DNA of 64,000 nucleotides from Azophilus sp965221755 (GCA_965221755.1 OZ244921.1:3286001-3350000); one strand, 5' to 3'. Shown: positions 1 through 9,003, counted from the first letter of the stretch. The notes: generated by a model not told the origin, from the sequence alone. Numbers and translations: made by a program.

Positions 1-2750
1 TCCCTGATGTCCGCCTCAATGCGGCTTCGATCTCCCACAACCATCCATATCAGGCCGTCAGGGCGCATCACATCGACGGCGGCCTGTCGTATCTCCGCTT
101 CGCTCAGGCCACGAACCGCATCCGTGTAGGTGCGCCAATAGTCCTCCGGCAACCCAAACCGCACGATCTCGGAAAGCGAGTCCACCACGGCCGAAGCAGT
201 CTCCCAACGGCCCGGCAGCGACAGCGTGCGCCGATCCTTGACTTTGGCGATCTCATCCCTCTCCGGTGGCCGCGCCCCGCGCATCGCCTCGATCTCGCGC
301 TTCAACTCGGCCATTGCCGCACTGGTCCTGTCGGTCTGCACCGGCGCGATCGCCATGAACGGCCGCTGCCCCCGGGCGGCCAGGATCTGCGTGCGGGCAC
401 CGTAGGACCAGCCCTTGTCCTCGCGCAAGTTCATGTTGACGCGGGCGGTGAAGTCGCCGCCGAGCACCTGGTTCATGGCCCTGATGGCCAGGTCCGCCTC
501 GTGGTTGCGCGGCGGGGCGAGGTGGCCGGCGATGATGACGGATTGCTCGGAATCCGGGCGGTCCACCAAGTAAACGACCGACTCGTCGCGGGCAGCGACG
601 GCGGCGAGGCGCTTGCTCGGCACCTCGCCCGGCGTCCAGGCCGAGAACCGCTGCGCGAGCAGCGGTTCGATCTCCTCGCGCGTCACGGCGCCCACGACGA
701 TGAGCGTGGCGTTGCCCGGTTTGAACCAAGCATCGTGGAAGGCCGCCAGAGCCGACGGCTTAAGGGCCGCCACCGAAGCCTCATCGCCGGAGCCGGTGAA
801 CGGCTGGCCGTAGGCATGCCCCTCCCCGTAGAGAATGCGCGGGAACAGGCGCAGGGCCAGGGTGCGGGGCCGCACCTTTTCCTGCTTGATGCCAGCCAGC
901 TGCAGTTGCTGGAGGCGTTCGAAGTCGGCGGCGGGAAACGACGGGGAGAGGATGATGTCGGCATAGAGATCGAGCGACTCGGCCAGATTCTCCTTGAGGG
1001 CGGAGAGGCTGACATATGAGGTGTCCAAGTCGGCGCCGGCACTGAGCCGGGCGCCCAAGCGCTGCGCTTCCTCGCTGATGTCAAGGGCGCTGCGGGTCGC
1101 GGTGCCCTCGTCCAACATGGCGAGCGCCAAGTTGGCAGTGCCCGGCACGGCGAACTGGTCCGCCGCAAAGCCGGCATCGATCAGCAGATTCATCTCCACC
1201 ACCGGGATCGCGCGCCGCTCGGCGAGCAGCACCTGCAGGCCGTTGCCGAGCGCAAAACGCTCGAAGGAATCGAAACGGGCCTCGGGCGGCGCGCCCGTAT
1301 CCGGCAAGCGGGAGCGGTCGGCGCGGGCCTCGGTGACGGCTGTGGGAGGGAACGGCGCCACTTCCAGATTGACTTGCCCACCGGTCATCCAACGCTGCGC
1401 CGCCGCTTGCAGTTCGGCGGCCGTCACGGCGCTCCAGCGGGCCAGCGTGGTTTCGTGGAACGCCGGGTCGCCCATGTAGGTTTCGTTGCGCGCCAGCTGG
1501 TCGCTTTTGCCGCCAAAGCCGCCGACCCGTTCAATGCCGCGAATGAAGGCGGCGCGGCGGCTGGTCACCACGCGCTCCAATTCCTGCTGAGTGGGCCCAT
1601 CGGCGACCAAGGCGGCAATCTCCGCTTCAATGGCGGCATCGAGCTCAGCCAGATCATGCCCCGGCAGAGCGGTGGCGATGATGCCGAACAGGCCGGCGAT
1701 CTCCATGGGAAAGGCGAACGCGCTCACGTCGGAGGCGATGCGCTCATCGTAAACCAAGCGCTTGTAGAGCCGCGACGTCTTGCCTTCGCTCAACACGCCC
1801 GCCACCAGATCCAAGCGGTTGGCCTCAAGGGTACCGTAGCCGGGCATGGCCCACGCCTTGTAGAGACGCGCTTGCGGCACCCGGTCCTGCATCGTCACCC
1901 GGCGCTTGCCCTGCGCCTTCGGCACCCAAGCCGCCTGGCGCTGCAGCGGCGGGCCGGCGGCAATGTGGCCGAAGTAGTGCTCGACCCGGGCCTTGGCGGC
2001 TTCTGCCCGCACGTCCCCGGCGATCGCCAGCACGGCATTGGCGGCGCCGTAGTAGCGGTTGAACCAGTCCCTGACGTCATCGAGGGATGCGCCGTCCAAG
2101 TCCTCCATGCTGCCGATGACGGACCAGGAATAGGGATGGCCCTGGGGAAAGAGGTTCTTGAACAGGATGTCATAGACCCGACCGTAGGGCTGATTCTCCC
2201 GCTGGCGCTTCTCGTTCTGCACGACGCCGCGCTGCTCATCCAGGCGCGCCTGATCCACCGCGCCAAGCAGGTGCCCCATGCGGTCGGACTCCATCCACAG
2301 CGCCAGGTCGAGCGCGTTCCTGGGGACGACTTGGAAGTAGTTGGTGCGGTCCACGTTGGTGGTGCCGTTCATGCCCGTGGCGCCCACCCGCTCGAAGGGC
2401 TCGAAGAACTCGCCGGGGTAGTTCTCCGTGCCGTTGAACATCAGGTGCTCAAAGAGATGGGCGAATCCGGTCTTGCCCGGCTGCTCGTTCTTGGAGCCGA
2501 CGTGATACCAAACGTTCACCGCCACGACCGGGGCCTTGCGATCCTCGTGAACGATCAGGGTCAGGCCGTTGTCGAGCACGAACTTCTCGAAGGGGATGGC
2601 TATGCCCGCAGCCGCTCCCTGGCCGGCTTCGTTGGCAAACGCGACGCAGGGCGCCAAGGCCAGCAGGGCCAGCGCCCGCCGGAAGGCCGCTTTGCGGAAT
2701 CCGTCACGCAAGCTGCAAAACGGGCGCGGGAGTTCGATCGGGGTTGGCAT
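1..2750 (-). CDS. M16 family zinc metalloprotease, 3' end cut by window edge
   Basis: Periplasmic two-lobe insulinase/pitrilysin-type peptidase. The reading frame stays open from an ATG at 2750 to the window edge (916 codons). An AGGAG lies 7-8 bases before the ATG. The N-terminus has a basic stretch and a hydrophobic segment ending CVAFA (about residues 25-39), which fits a signal peptide. The inverted zinc motif HLFEH lies at residues 98-102, inside the familiar GSKNEQPGKTGFAHLFEHL context. The second half repeats the fold (FALGNGLQVLLAERR) but has no HxxEH, as is usual for the inactive lobe of M16B double-domain enzymes. Only the extreme C-terminus is missing. Likely role is degradation of peptides in the periplasm; the substrate is unknown. 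Family call is secure. Confidence 0.93.
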   Translation of the reverse strand, partial: MPTPIELPRPFCSLRDGFRKAAFRRALALLALAPCVAFANEAGQGAAAGIAIPFEKFVLDNGLTLIVHEDRKAPVVAVNVWYHVGSKNEQPGKTGFAHLFEHLMFNGTENYPGEFFEPFERVGATGMNGTTNVDRTNYFQVVPRNALDLALWMESDRMGHLLGAVDQARLDEQRGVVQNEKRQRENQPYGRVYDILFKNLFPQGHPYSWSVIGSMEDLDGASLDDVRDWFNRYYGAANAVLAIAGDVRAEAAKARVEHYFGHIAAGPPLQRQAAWVPKAQGKRRVTMQDRVPQARLYKAWAMPGYGTLEANRLDLVAGVLSEGKTSRLYKRLVYDERIASDVSAFAFPMEIAGLFGIIATALPGHDLAELDAAIEAEIAALVADGPTQQELERVVTSRRAAFIRGIERVGGFGGKSDQLARNETYMGDPAFHETTLARWSAVTAAELQAAAQRWMTGGQVNLEVAPFPPTAVTEARADRSRLPDTGAPPEARFDSFERFALGNGLQVLLAERRAIPVVEMNLLIDAGFAADQFAVPGTANLALAMLDEGTATRSALDISEEAQRLGARLSAGADLDTSYVSLSALKENLAESLDLYADIILSPSFPAADFERLQQLQLAGIKQEKVRPRTLALRLFPRILYGEGHAYGQPFTGSGDEASVAALKPSALAAFHDAWFKPGNATLIVVGAVTREEIEPLLAQRFSAWTPGEVPSKRLAAVAARDESVVYLVDRPDSEQSVIIAGHLAPPRNHEADLAIRAMNQVLGGDFTARVNMNLREDKGWSYGARTQILAARGQRPFMAIAPVQTDRTSAAMAELKREIEAMRGARPPERDEIAKVKDRRTLSLPGRWETASAVVDSLSEIVRFGLPEDYWRTYTDAVRGLSEAEIRQAAVDVMRPDGLIWMVVGDRSRIEADIR

Positions 2751-3041
2751 GCCACTGCTCCTGTCGGCACTCGAAGGCGCGAACTCTAGCGCAAATCGCG
2801 GCATCGGGCACACTGTGCGCATCCGGCAGCAGTGGCTCAGTTCGATTCACGTCATCGCCGTGATTCAGTCGAGGGCGGAACGTCCTCGCTCCGAGGGTCT
2901 CGCCTGAAGCGGGCGTTTCGCCCCGGAGCCAGGACGTCTTGCCCTCGCAGTGGCGCCTGTCAGGGGCCAGCCGCTCAAGCCCAGCCAAAGTCCAACTGAG
3001 CCAGTGCCGACTCGCGCCGGATATGGGAGGGTCAACAGCAT

Positions 3042-3214
3042 TGTGGAGATGGTTACTTCAACGAAGTGCGCCATCGCTACAACACCGACCAAGACCCTCT
3101 GGATCTTCTCTACCTGATCTGCCGGTGCGTCAAGAACGCTGTGCGCTTCAACAGCAGCGGGTGCTTCACCCAGTCCGCGGACAAGCGCCGTCTCGGCATG
3201 CATCCAGACAATCG
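3042..3214 (+). pseudogene. Remnant of a D12-class DNA adenine methyltransferase
   Basis: An open stretch reads GYFNEVRHRYN, DPLDLLYLICRCVKNAVRFN and ADKRRLGMHPDN, which matches the middle of D12-class N6-adenine DNA methyltransferases (the RCVK-AVRFN-G-FNQS-D-RR-G region). The N-terminal AdoMet-binding loop and the catalytic DPPY motif are absent and the homology ends abruptly near 3214. It is a dead fragment of about 57 codons, possibly from a lost restriction-modification system or phage. The rest of the 2751-3371 interval shows no intact gene; it also holds the antisense oxidoreductase remnant listed next. Confidence 0.65.
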
Positions 3215-3330
3215 GCCACGTCGCCATCGACGATGTGTTCCGCAAGCTTGGGATCGCCGCTGGCAATCCAGCGGGCAATGCGGGCGCGGGCCTTCCCATA
3301 GCTGTCAGCGTAGTCGAAGATCACGAATCA
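3166..3330 (-). pseudogene. Remnant of the C-terminus of a zinc-type/CurA-like oxidoreductase
   Basis: Between an upstream TGA (3328-3330) and a downstream TGA (3166-3168) the minus strand reads FVIFDYADSYGKARARIARW followed by IASGDPKLAEHIVDG. This resembles the conserved tail of NADP-dependent CurA/leukotriene-B4-dehydrogenase-like oxidoreductases (F-V-DY--R---A---LA-WI--G-LK--EHIV-G). No start, no Rossmann motif and no complete domain remain. The fragment overlaps the end of the methyltransferase remnant on the other strand, so the two were probably joined by deletion. Assignment rests on one conserved block. Confidence 0.45.
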
Positions 3331-3371
3331 GGCCTTGGCCTAAGTTTGCCGGTCTGCGGCCGTTGCGCGCG

Positions 3372-6014
3372 CTACTCGAAGCTTGCGCCCAATTCCACGC
3401 CCCATTGCAGCGGTGCGCCGTATTGGCTGAAGTTCCACAATCCGCCCACTGAATTGGCCGACACCCGATACTCCTCGTTAAGCAGGTTCTTGCCGAACAG
3501 GGACACATACCAACGACCGGTCGCGTTGTTGTAGGTGATGTTGGCGTCGAGCAGCGTTCGTGCCTCCAGCTGCGTGTAAGTCGGGTGGCGCGGCGTTGGC
3601 GTTGTGCCGAACTTGGGATTGGTGCCCTCAGCCGCGTTGGGGTCGAAGGGGCTCATCTCAGCCTCGCTCTGGTAGTGGACGCTCAGGTTGAACGTGAGGC
3701 CGGCCCCGCCCGCCAAGGGCTGATCGTAGGTGGCTTGGCCGCCGAGCTGCCACTTGGAGGCGAAGGGAATGTCCAGGCTGGTCAAGTCCAAGCCCTCAAA
3801 TTCGAACTCGTCGTAGCTCGCGTCGAGCAAGCCGATCGATCCCTTGAGTTGGAACCGTTCAGTGACCAGCCAGGTCGTTTCGATTTCCACGCCTTTGGCA
3901 TTGGACTCGCCGGCGTTGAGGGTAATGGTCTCCTGGCCCTCCATGCCGCTGACCGGGTCGATGAAGCGGAAGACCTGATTGCGCTGCAGATCCTCAAAGT
4001 CGGTGTAGAACGCCGCCGCATTGAAGCGCAACCGGCTGTCGAGCAGGTCCGCCTTGAAGCCGACCTCGTAATTGATGTTCTTCTCAGGGTTGTAGGCAAT
4101 GCAGGTCGGTATCTGGGAACAGGTCTCGCTGAAGCCGCCCGCAAGGAAACCCGTCGCGACGCTGGCGTACCAGAGCTGGTTGTCAACCGGCTTGTAGTCC
4201 AGCACCGCGCGCCAAGTGGTTTCCGACCACTTCTCGGTGCTGTCCGCGATGAAACGATAGGCCGAATCGGGCAGAACTTGGTTGCGCTGATCGATTTGGG
4301 AGCCTTCCAGCCCCGCCCGGCTAACAGTGTTGGAAAGCGCGTCGATGCAGTTGGTTTGGAGGTCCAGCGGCTGGTCGGGATCCGCCGGTTGGGCGTCGCG
4401 CATCCGCGTGTATTGGTTGCAGGGGCCGCCGCCGCCGGTTGGCTTGTAGAAGTCCTTCTTGTCCTTGGTGTAGCGCACGCCCGCGGTGAGGCTGAACCGG
4501 TCGTTGATGATGAATGTGCCATCGGTGTAAACCGCCCAGGACTTGCGGTCCTGCTCAACGATGCCGTGGTTCGGATTCCCGGTGATCCCCCGCAGGTCAA
4601 AGTCAACGTAGCCGCGGCTGTCAAGCGACAATGGAGCGCCGGCGAGCAATGTGTTCAACGGCGGTTGGAGAATTGAGGTGAGGCCAACCGTGGAGTAGGC
4701 CCTGAAGTCGAGTTCGTCGCTGATGTATATGCCGCCGGCCACAAGGTTCAGCGGGCCATCAAGTTCCGTGATCAGACGCACCTCCTGTTGAAGCTGCTCG
4801 CGCTCCAAGTTGCGGGTGGCGTCGAACAGGGACAGAAAGGCTTCTCCGGTGTAGGTGCTGGGCAGCGTCTCCTCCTGCTCGCGCAGGCCCGTGATGGACT
4901 TGATGGAGAACCAGTCAAAATCCAGTGTCTGGGTCAGGTAGTAGCCATCGATGTCCACCCGATGCCCGTCACGAATGTTGATGCCGCCGCCCTGTTGGGT
5001 CACGCCGGTGCTGAAGGGGTTGTCGTGGCCCGCCGCGTGGATGCCGGGGAAGCCCAGCAGTTCGAGCAGAAAGCCCTCGCCCGCCGGGGTTTCGTTGACG
5101 TTGGCCGGAGAGTCGGAATCGTCTCGCACAAGCTCCCAAATGAAGTAGGCCTCGTACCGATCGTTGGGCTGCCAGAGGAGCTTTGACTTGGCGGCCAGAA
5201 CGTCCTTGCCGCTCAGGCGCTCACCGGCCCCTGCGGTGACTTGGCTCAATTCCGGCGGCAGCAGGTCCGGCGTGACGCCGGCTCCGACGTGCAGGGGGGA
5301 GTTCGGGAAGGTCGCCGTGTCCTTGTCGTTGGTGTAGAAGCCCTGCTCGTCGGTCAGCGAGCCGGCGAAACGGAAGCCGAGCTCACCCTCGATGATGGGG
5401 ATGTCCAAACCCACTTGAGCCTTGTGGTTGTTCGAGCCGCCGTCGTAGCCGCCGAAGGACACCTTGGCGGTGCCGCCCATCCGCTCAAGGTCGGGGCGCT
5501 TGGAAGTGATGGCTATGGTGCCGCCAGTGCTGTTCTTGCCGAACAGCGTGCCCTGCGGGCCGCGATAAATCTCCACTTGCTGCAAGTCAAACAACTCCAC
5601 GAATTGCGTTTGCACGTGGTTCAGCGCGAATTCATCGATGAGCAGCCCGACGCTTGGGTCTTGGGTGGTCAGGATGGAGATGGTGCCGGTGCCGCGAATT
5701 CCCCCCGCCAAGGCATTGAAGCCGGTTTGCAAGGTGAGGTTCACGTTCGGCGACAAGTCGCCCACGGCGCGAATGTCGTTGCCGTAGGTTCTGGCAATGT
5801 CATTGGCGGTGATCGTTGAAATGGCGATCGGCGTATCCTGCTGCGAGGCATCCCGCTTGGTGCCGGTGACGATGATCTCCTCCAGCACCCCGGCCTGCGC
5901 CTCTTCGGCTACGGCCGCCGCAGGCCCAGCCCAAGTCAGCAGAGTCGCGAGAACCGCCGTCAGGGCACCAGTGATTCGCCGTGCGGCGAATGGAGGACTG
6001 CAAGATAGGTTCAT
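3372..6014 (-). CDS. TonB-dependent outer-membrane receptor
   Basis: 880-residue outer-membrane active transporter of the FecA/BtuB type. I chose the ATG at 6014, because an AGGGGAGAGGAA ribosome site precedes it directly and the protein then starts with a signal peptide (hydrophobic core TAVLATLLTWAG, cut near AAAVAEEA). The TonB box EEIIVTGTKR follows, then the plug domain (IRGTGTISI, VEIYRGPQGTLFGKNSTGG) and a long beta-barrel ending in aromatic Phe (GASFE). The reading frame continues upstream to 6182 but that part is repeat-derived (see the repeat at 6105). Substrate is unknown; this subfamily often imports siderophores, terpenoid or carbohydrate compounds. It is only distantly similar to the paired receptors at 41.8-46.8 kb. 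Confidence 0.93.
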   Translation of the reverse strand: MNLSCSPPFAARRITGALTAVLATLLTWAGPAAAVAEEAQAGVLEEIIVTGTKRDASQQDTPIAISTITANDIARTYGNDIRAVGDLSPNVNLTLQTGFNALAGGIRGTGTISILTTQDPSVGLLIDEFALNHVQTQFVELFDLQQVEIYRGPQGTLFGKNSTGGTIAITSKRPDLERMGGTAKVSFGGYDGGSNNHKAQVGLDIPIIEGELGFRFAGSLTDEQGFYTNDKDTATFPNSPLHVGAGVTPDLLPPELSQVTAGAGERLSGKDVLAAKSKLLWQPNDRYEAYFIWELVRDDSDSPANVNETPAGEGFLLELLGFPGIHAAGHDNPFSTGVTQQGGGINIRDGHRVDIDGYYLTQTLDFDWFSIKSITGLREQEETLPSTYTGEAFLSLFDATRNLEREQLQQEVRLITELDGPLNLVAGGIYISDELDFRAYSTVGLTSILQPPLNTLLAGAPLSLDSRGYVDFDLRGITGNPNHGIVEQDRKSWAVYTDGTFIINDRFSLTAGVRYTKDKKDFYKPTGGGGPCNQYTRMRDAQPADPDQPLDLQTNCIDALSNTVSRAGLEGSQIDQRNQVLPDSAYRFIADSTEKWSETTWRAVLDYKPVDNQLWYASVATGFLAGGFSETCSQIPTCIAYNPEKNINYEVGFKADLLDSRLRFNAAAFYTDFEDLQRNQVFRFIDPVSGMEGQETITLNAGESNAKGVEIETTWLVTERFQLKGSIGLLDASYDEFEFEGLDLTSLDIPFASKWQLGGQATYDQPLAGGAGLTFNLSVHYQSEAEMSPFDPNAAEGTNPKFGTTPTPRHPTYTQLEARTLLDANITYNNATGRWYVSLFGKNLLNEEYRVSANSVGGLWNFSQYGAPLQWGVELGASFE

Positions 6015-6104
6015 TTCCTCTCCCCTTAAGTTGAACCCGATGAAGTTACGACGGATGCTAACACTCCAAGAGCATTGCGCAAGGCGCACCACCTGACGGT
6101 CGCG

Positions 6105-6180
6105 GATGGAGTTTCGCCGTCGCGAAACTCCGTTGCCGTTGCATGGGCCGGATTCCGAGATGTTTCCGAGTCCGCACGGC
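6105..6180 (-). repeat. Dispersed palindromic repeat, copy 1
   Basis: Read on the minus strand, this copy follows the family pattern: GTGCGGaCTCgGAAACAtc, then CGGAATCCGG, then CATGCAACGG, then a perfect hairpin. The hairpin arms are GAGTTTCGC (6109-6117) and GCGAAACTC (6122-6130) around a 4-base loop. Related copies lie at about 16275, 21392, 34870, 39918 and 58094. It sits upstream of the TonB receptor gene, where it makes the false N-terminal extension of that frame. Confidence 0.75.
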
Positions 6181-6454
6181 ACTCACTCCCGCAGCGGCAT
6201 GGCCGCCGCTCAATTGCTGAACTGGCAGCGCAGCTTGGCCACGAAGCTTGCGGCCACCGGGTCGCTGAAGGCGTCACTGAACGGCCCACCGAATGCTCGG
6301 CTCGGTTCGTTGGGACGCGTGCTGCCCAGGTTGTGGTTCAAGCGCAATTCAGTCAGCGGCGCGATCTCCCGGCAGCAGCGGAGTTGGGCGGCTTGTTGCC
6401 TTGGCGCACGCTTGCCTAATAGAGTTGACGCTTCATCGGACAGGAGGCTTTGCC

Positions 6455-6988
6455 ATGCGATCCTACTTTGAATTCGCCAGCCGGACCGGCACGCTGGCGG
6501 TGACCTTCGCCGCCACGGCGGCGTTTCTGGTTGTGGTGTTTCCGAACCTTCAAATCGGCGGCGAGATGCTCGACCTGAAGCCCGGCTACTCGCACGAGGA
6601 GGCAATGGCTTCGATGGCGGAGTACGGCCCGGACGGGAGGACGACCTACGCTTGGGGAAGCGCCGTGCTCGACACGCTCTTTCCGATCTGCTACGTCACC
6701 TTGTTTGCGGGTCTGATCTACCGCTTCCGGCTGACCGAAGGCACCTGGGTTCTCGCGTTCATACCCGTGATCGCGGGAATCGGCGATTTGGGGGAGAACG
6801 CGCAGATCACCGCCATGCTGATCCAGTACCCCGACGTCAGCGTCGCCCAAGCGGCTTGGGCGTCGGCATTCACCAAGTTCAAGGGCTGGATCGGTCCCGT
6901 TTACCAGATTCTGGGGATTGGGCTGTTTCTGGCGGCGATGGCGCGCATCACGTTCAAGGCGATCCGCCGCCGCTTGGGCAGTTCCTAG
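6455..6988 (+). CDS. Small integral membrane protein, four predicted helices
   Basis: 177-residue protein of unknown function. The ATG at 6455 has an excellent AGGAGG site seven bases upstream, so the longer frame (from 6293) is rejected. Hydrophobic segments are visible near residues 12-31 (LAVTFAATAAFLVVVFPNL), 68-90 (SAVLDTLFPICYVTLFAGLIY), 93-115 (WVLAFIPVIAGIGDLGE) and 140-165 (WIGPVYQILGIGLFLAAMAR). The tail is basic (KAIRRRLGSS), consistent with a cytoplasmic C-terminus. I recognise no family. It stands alone between the repeat copy and a gene-poor stretch. Confidence 0.8.
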   Translation: MRSYFEFASRTGTLAVTFAATAAFLVVVFPNLQIGGEMLDLKPGYSHEEAMASMAEYGPDGRTTYAWGSAVLDTLFPICYVTLFAGLIYRFRLTEGTWVLAFIPVIAGIGDLGENAQITAMLIQYPDVSVAQAAWASAFTKFKGWIGPVYQILGIGLFLAAMARITFKAIRRRLGSS

Positions 6989-8035
6989 CCGTCGGCTTAG
7001 CCAAGCCCTGAAAGGCCCTGAACCTCCGTTGGAGCCGGTTTCAACGCGGCCCCAACCGCTATCGTCGGAAGCGGAATTGCAGTCGTGAATTCCTGCGGCG
7101 CCGGCTCCTGCAGGCTCCTAGATCGACGAATTGAATCTGGGCGCTGGAGTTGCGCCGTGATTGGATTGCCGCGAATCCAAGCCGTCCCTGTGCGGGTCGT
7201 TGGACAGCTTGAACGCGCGCGGGCATGAACTACCACTTGCGGGCGCATCCGGAGGATTTGATGCGGGCGTTCCGCGCAGGCGAGTTCTCCAACCTTGACA
7301 AGGCGCCCCTGTCATGGGCCTTTTCCGACATGCGCAGGAAGTCCGTGTTCCCCGGCTTCGTCGCCGGTGCGTAACTGCCGATCTTCGAAGTGGCCCGGTG
7401 TTTCTGGAAAGCGTTTGATGGGTACGCTTTAGATGCGCGCCATGGCGCTCGCCCCCCTTCCGCGGCTGCGCCACCGCCCTGGCCGCTGCGGTCAATCGGG
7501 TCGCTGATACGGCGAATCCGGGCAGTAGTTGGTGGAATCCGTCAGCCACGCCGCGGAGCTGGCATAACCTTGCAAGCTCTCTTCAGAACTGAACTGTCCG
7601 TCGTTGTCGCCGACGCCGCGCCTGGCCCTGAGCGATCTCACCGCATAGCTCTCGGTTGCGCAGGTGCAGGTGCCCCACGCGCCGCCGCTCGAATTGAACC
7701 GGTAAACAACGCCCCCGTTCTCGGGGCGGGCCGATGGGTCGCCGCAATTGTCTGCATCGAACACCTGGTAGTCCACCCACCCACAGGCAGTGTGCTGGCA
7801 TCAAACGTGCCGGCTCGGAACCTTCCGGAATTCAGGCTTGCCGGAGGCTTGCAGGCAGTTCATGGTTCTCGGGCTGACCGGAAGCGAAAGGACGGTGGCC
7901 CGATCCAATCCGTTTGGCCATACGATGTCGCAGGGGCTCGGGTCCCGCCCGGCGCGCAGCGCTGCCAAAGCGGCCTGAATTTCGTCAAGGCAACGGCGCG
8001 CAAGCGCCGAGTCCGGAATTGGGTGGCGCCTCGCT
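6989..8035. other. Gene-poor, decayed stretch
   Basis: About one kilobase without a convincing intact gene. It contains a short plus-strand reading frame at 7225-7374 and a minus-strand broken frame at 7492-8042, both listed separately. An inverted GGAGCCGG/CCGGCTCC pair lies at about 7031-7108. Other long frames here look like chance openings caused by high GC. Confidence 0.5.
7225..7374 (+). CDS. Possible 49-residue small protein or gene remnant
   Basis: An ATG at 7225 opens a 49-codon frame (MNYHLRAHPEDLMRAFRAGE, ending VFPGFVAGA) closed by TAA. There is no clear ribosome site. The composition looks protein-like rather than random, but no family is recognised. It could be a broken N-terminus. 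Low confidence. Confidence 0.2.
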   Translation: MNYHLRAHPEDLMRAFRAGEFSNLDKAPLSWAFSDMRRKSVFPGFVAGA

Positions 8036-8042
8036 TCAACAT
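7492..8042 (-). pseudogene. Broken reading frame with an RNA polymerase alpha-CTD-like block
   Basis: One minus-strand frame runs through this interval and is split by a single TGA at 7801-7803. The upstream part reads ARRCLDEIQAALAALRAGRD and then WPNGLDRATVLSLPVSPRTM followed by NCLQASG. The L-L-V-xR-xNCL pattern recalls the C-terminal domain of RNA polymerase alpha and alpha-CTD-like proteins. The downstream part (CGWVDYQVFDADNCGD ... FSSEESLQGYASSAAW) is unrecognised. No start with a ribosome site was found. I read it as a decayed gene or a fusion of two fragments; the alpha-CTD likeness is tentative. Confidence 0.3.
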
Positions 8043-8671
8043 GGGGACTTTTGGGGCGCAAAACGGTCGGATGGGCCAGCGTCAAGGGATTGGCCTGGAT
8101 AGGGTTTGGACGTCGTCTCGGGCGGGGCCTTTCGGGATTGGCTTTGGCTTGCTTGGCTGATCCATGCATTGAGCCTCGTTGCGTGGCTGGGCGTCAAGCC
8201 GTCCATCAGCTTGGCGCGCTCCCGCAGGGTTTTGACGTCAACTAGCCCTTCGTCGGCCATCATGGCGCAGAATCGCGCGTCCTTCGGCCTGCCGGCACAG
8301 GCTTTTGACAGCCATAGATCGTGGGGTTCAAGGCATAGCGCCGTCACCCCGTTGGTGGCCGGCTCCGCATGGGGAATGAGCCGCTCCCGCCAGCCGGACG
8401 GAAGCCTTGCCGTGGCTTCGGTGACGCCGTGCCCGTAGTATCCATGGGTTTCATGGAAAAGGCTGTCCTCGCCCAATGCGCCGTCAATGAGGTCCGCCAT
8501 GCGCCCGTCGTCCCCGAGTACGGCGATGTCCGCCTCCATGGAAAAGTCCTTGATGAGGGCGAGTGGATCCAAGGAGCCGTGAATTGACTGGCTTCCGACA
8601 ATCAGGAGTTGATTTCTGTTAGTTACGGCACCTGCGGCACGGACGACGTGGTGAAACTGATCCCTCTTCAT
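8036..8671 (-). CDS. DUF6036-type nucleotidyltransferase, putative toxin of a two-gene module
   Basis: 211-residue protein starting at the ATG at 8671 (MKRDQFHHVVRAAG), which overlaps the stop of the upstream gene in an ATGA, so the two are translationally coupled. The core LLIVGSQSIHGSLD followed by EADIAVLGDD is the GS-x-x-IHGS ... D-x-D nucleotidyltransferase signature of the DUF6036/AbiEii-like group; LIDGALGEDSLFHETHGYYG and LEPHDLWLSKACAGRPKD follow, as in the family. Relatives sit beside a protein of about 110 residues, as here, and have been compared with type IV toxin-antitoxin systems. The C-terminal 30 residues are low complexity. Function as a toxin is inferred. Confidence 0.8.
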   Translation of the reverse strand: MKRDQFHHVVRAAGAVTNRNQLLIVGSQSIHGSLDPLALIKDFSMEADIAVLGDDGRMADLIDGALGEDSLFHETHGYYGHGVTEATARLPSGWRERLIPHAEPATNGVTALCLEPHDLWLSKACAGRPKDARFCAMMADEGLVDVKTLRERAKLMDGLTPSHATRLNAWISQASQSQSRKAPPETTSKPYPGQSLDAGPSDRFAPQKSPC

Positions 8672-9003
8672 TGATTTCCGCGTTGGCTGCGAATGGCGTC
8701 GTTGCGCTCTTCTGGGCTTAGCACTCCCGCAAAGACGCTGACGTGGCGCATCCATACGGATTTTTCCGTTGCGTCGGTGATGAGCGAACGGAGTTCAGGG
8801 ATGGGCAGGGCAAGCCACCTTTCCCATTCAGCCATGTGCGGGGCCATGTGGGGATGGATCCGGGCAAGCTTTTTCGCATTGGCCTTGGCCTTTGCAATTG
8901 CGCCTTCCGGATGAATGCGCAGTTTCTCGCTGATCCTTTCGTGGAAAGCCAGGCTCAGTTTGTCCTCGCGCGTCAGGACGTATTGTTCGCTTGCGCCGTT
9001 CAT
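8668..9003 (-). CDS. Small partner protein of the DUF6036 nucleotidyltransferase (putative antitoxin)
   Basis: 111-residue, mainly helical, charged protein (LTREDKLSLAFHERISEKLR, then AKAKANAKKLARIHP, then MAEWERWLALPIPELRSLIT, ending VFAGVLSPEERNDAIRSQ). The motif FAGVLSPEER and the helical pattern match the small proteins that usually precede DUF6036 nucleotidyltransferases. Its stop codon overlaps the start of that gene by four bases. Start at the ATG at 9003 is the only good candidate; the ribosome site (AAGG) is weak. No DNA-binding motif is obvious. Role as antitoxin or regulator is inferred from the gene pair only. Confidence 0.65.
   Translation of the reverse strand: MNGASEQYVLTREDKLSLAFHERISEKLRIHPEGAIAKAKANAKKLARIHPHMAPHMAEWERWLALPIPELRSLITDATEKSVWMRHVSVFAGVLSPEERNDAIRSQRGNQ

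Noticed and set aside
1374..2789. Long plus-strand open frame (471 codons) opposite the M16 protease
   Set aside because: Shadow of the protease gene caused by high GC; the minus strand has signal peptide, HLFEH motif and ribosome site.
7801..7803. TGA as a second selenocysteine codon
   Set aside because: No CxxU-type redox context, no clear hairpin, and no recognised selenoprotein family on either side.
7390..8160. 256-codon plus frame in the gene-poor region
   Set aside because: No ribosome site, low-complexity composition and no recognisable motif; lies opposite decayed minus-strand sequence.
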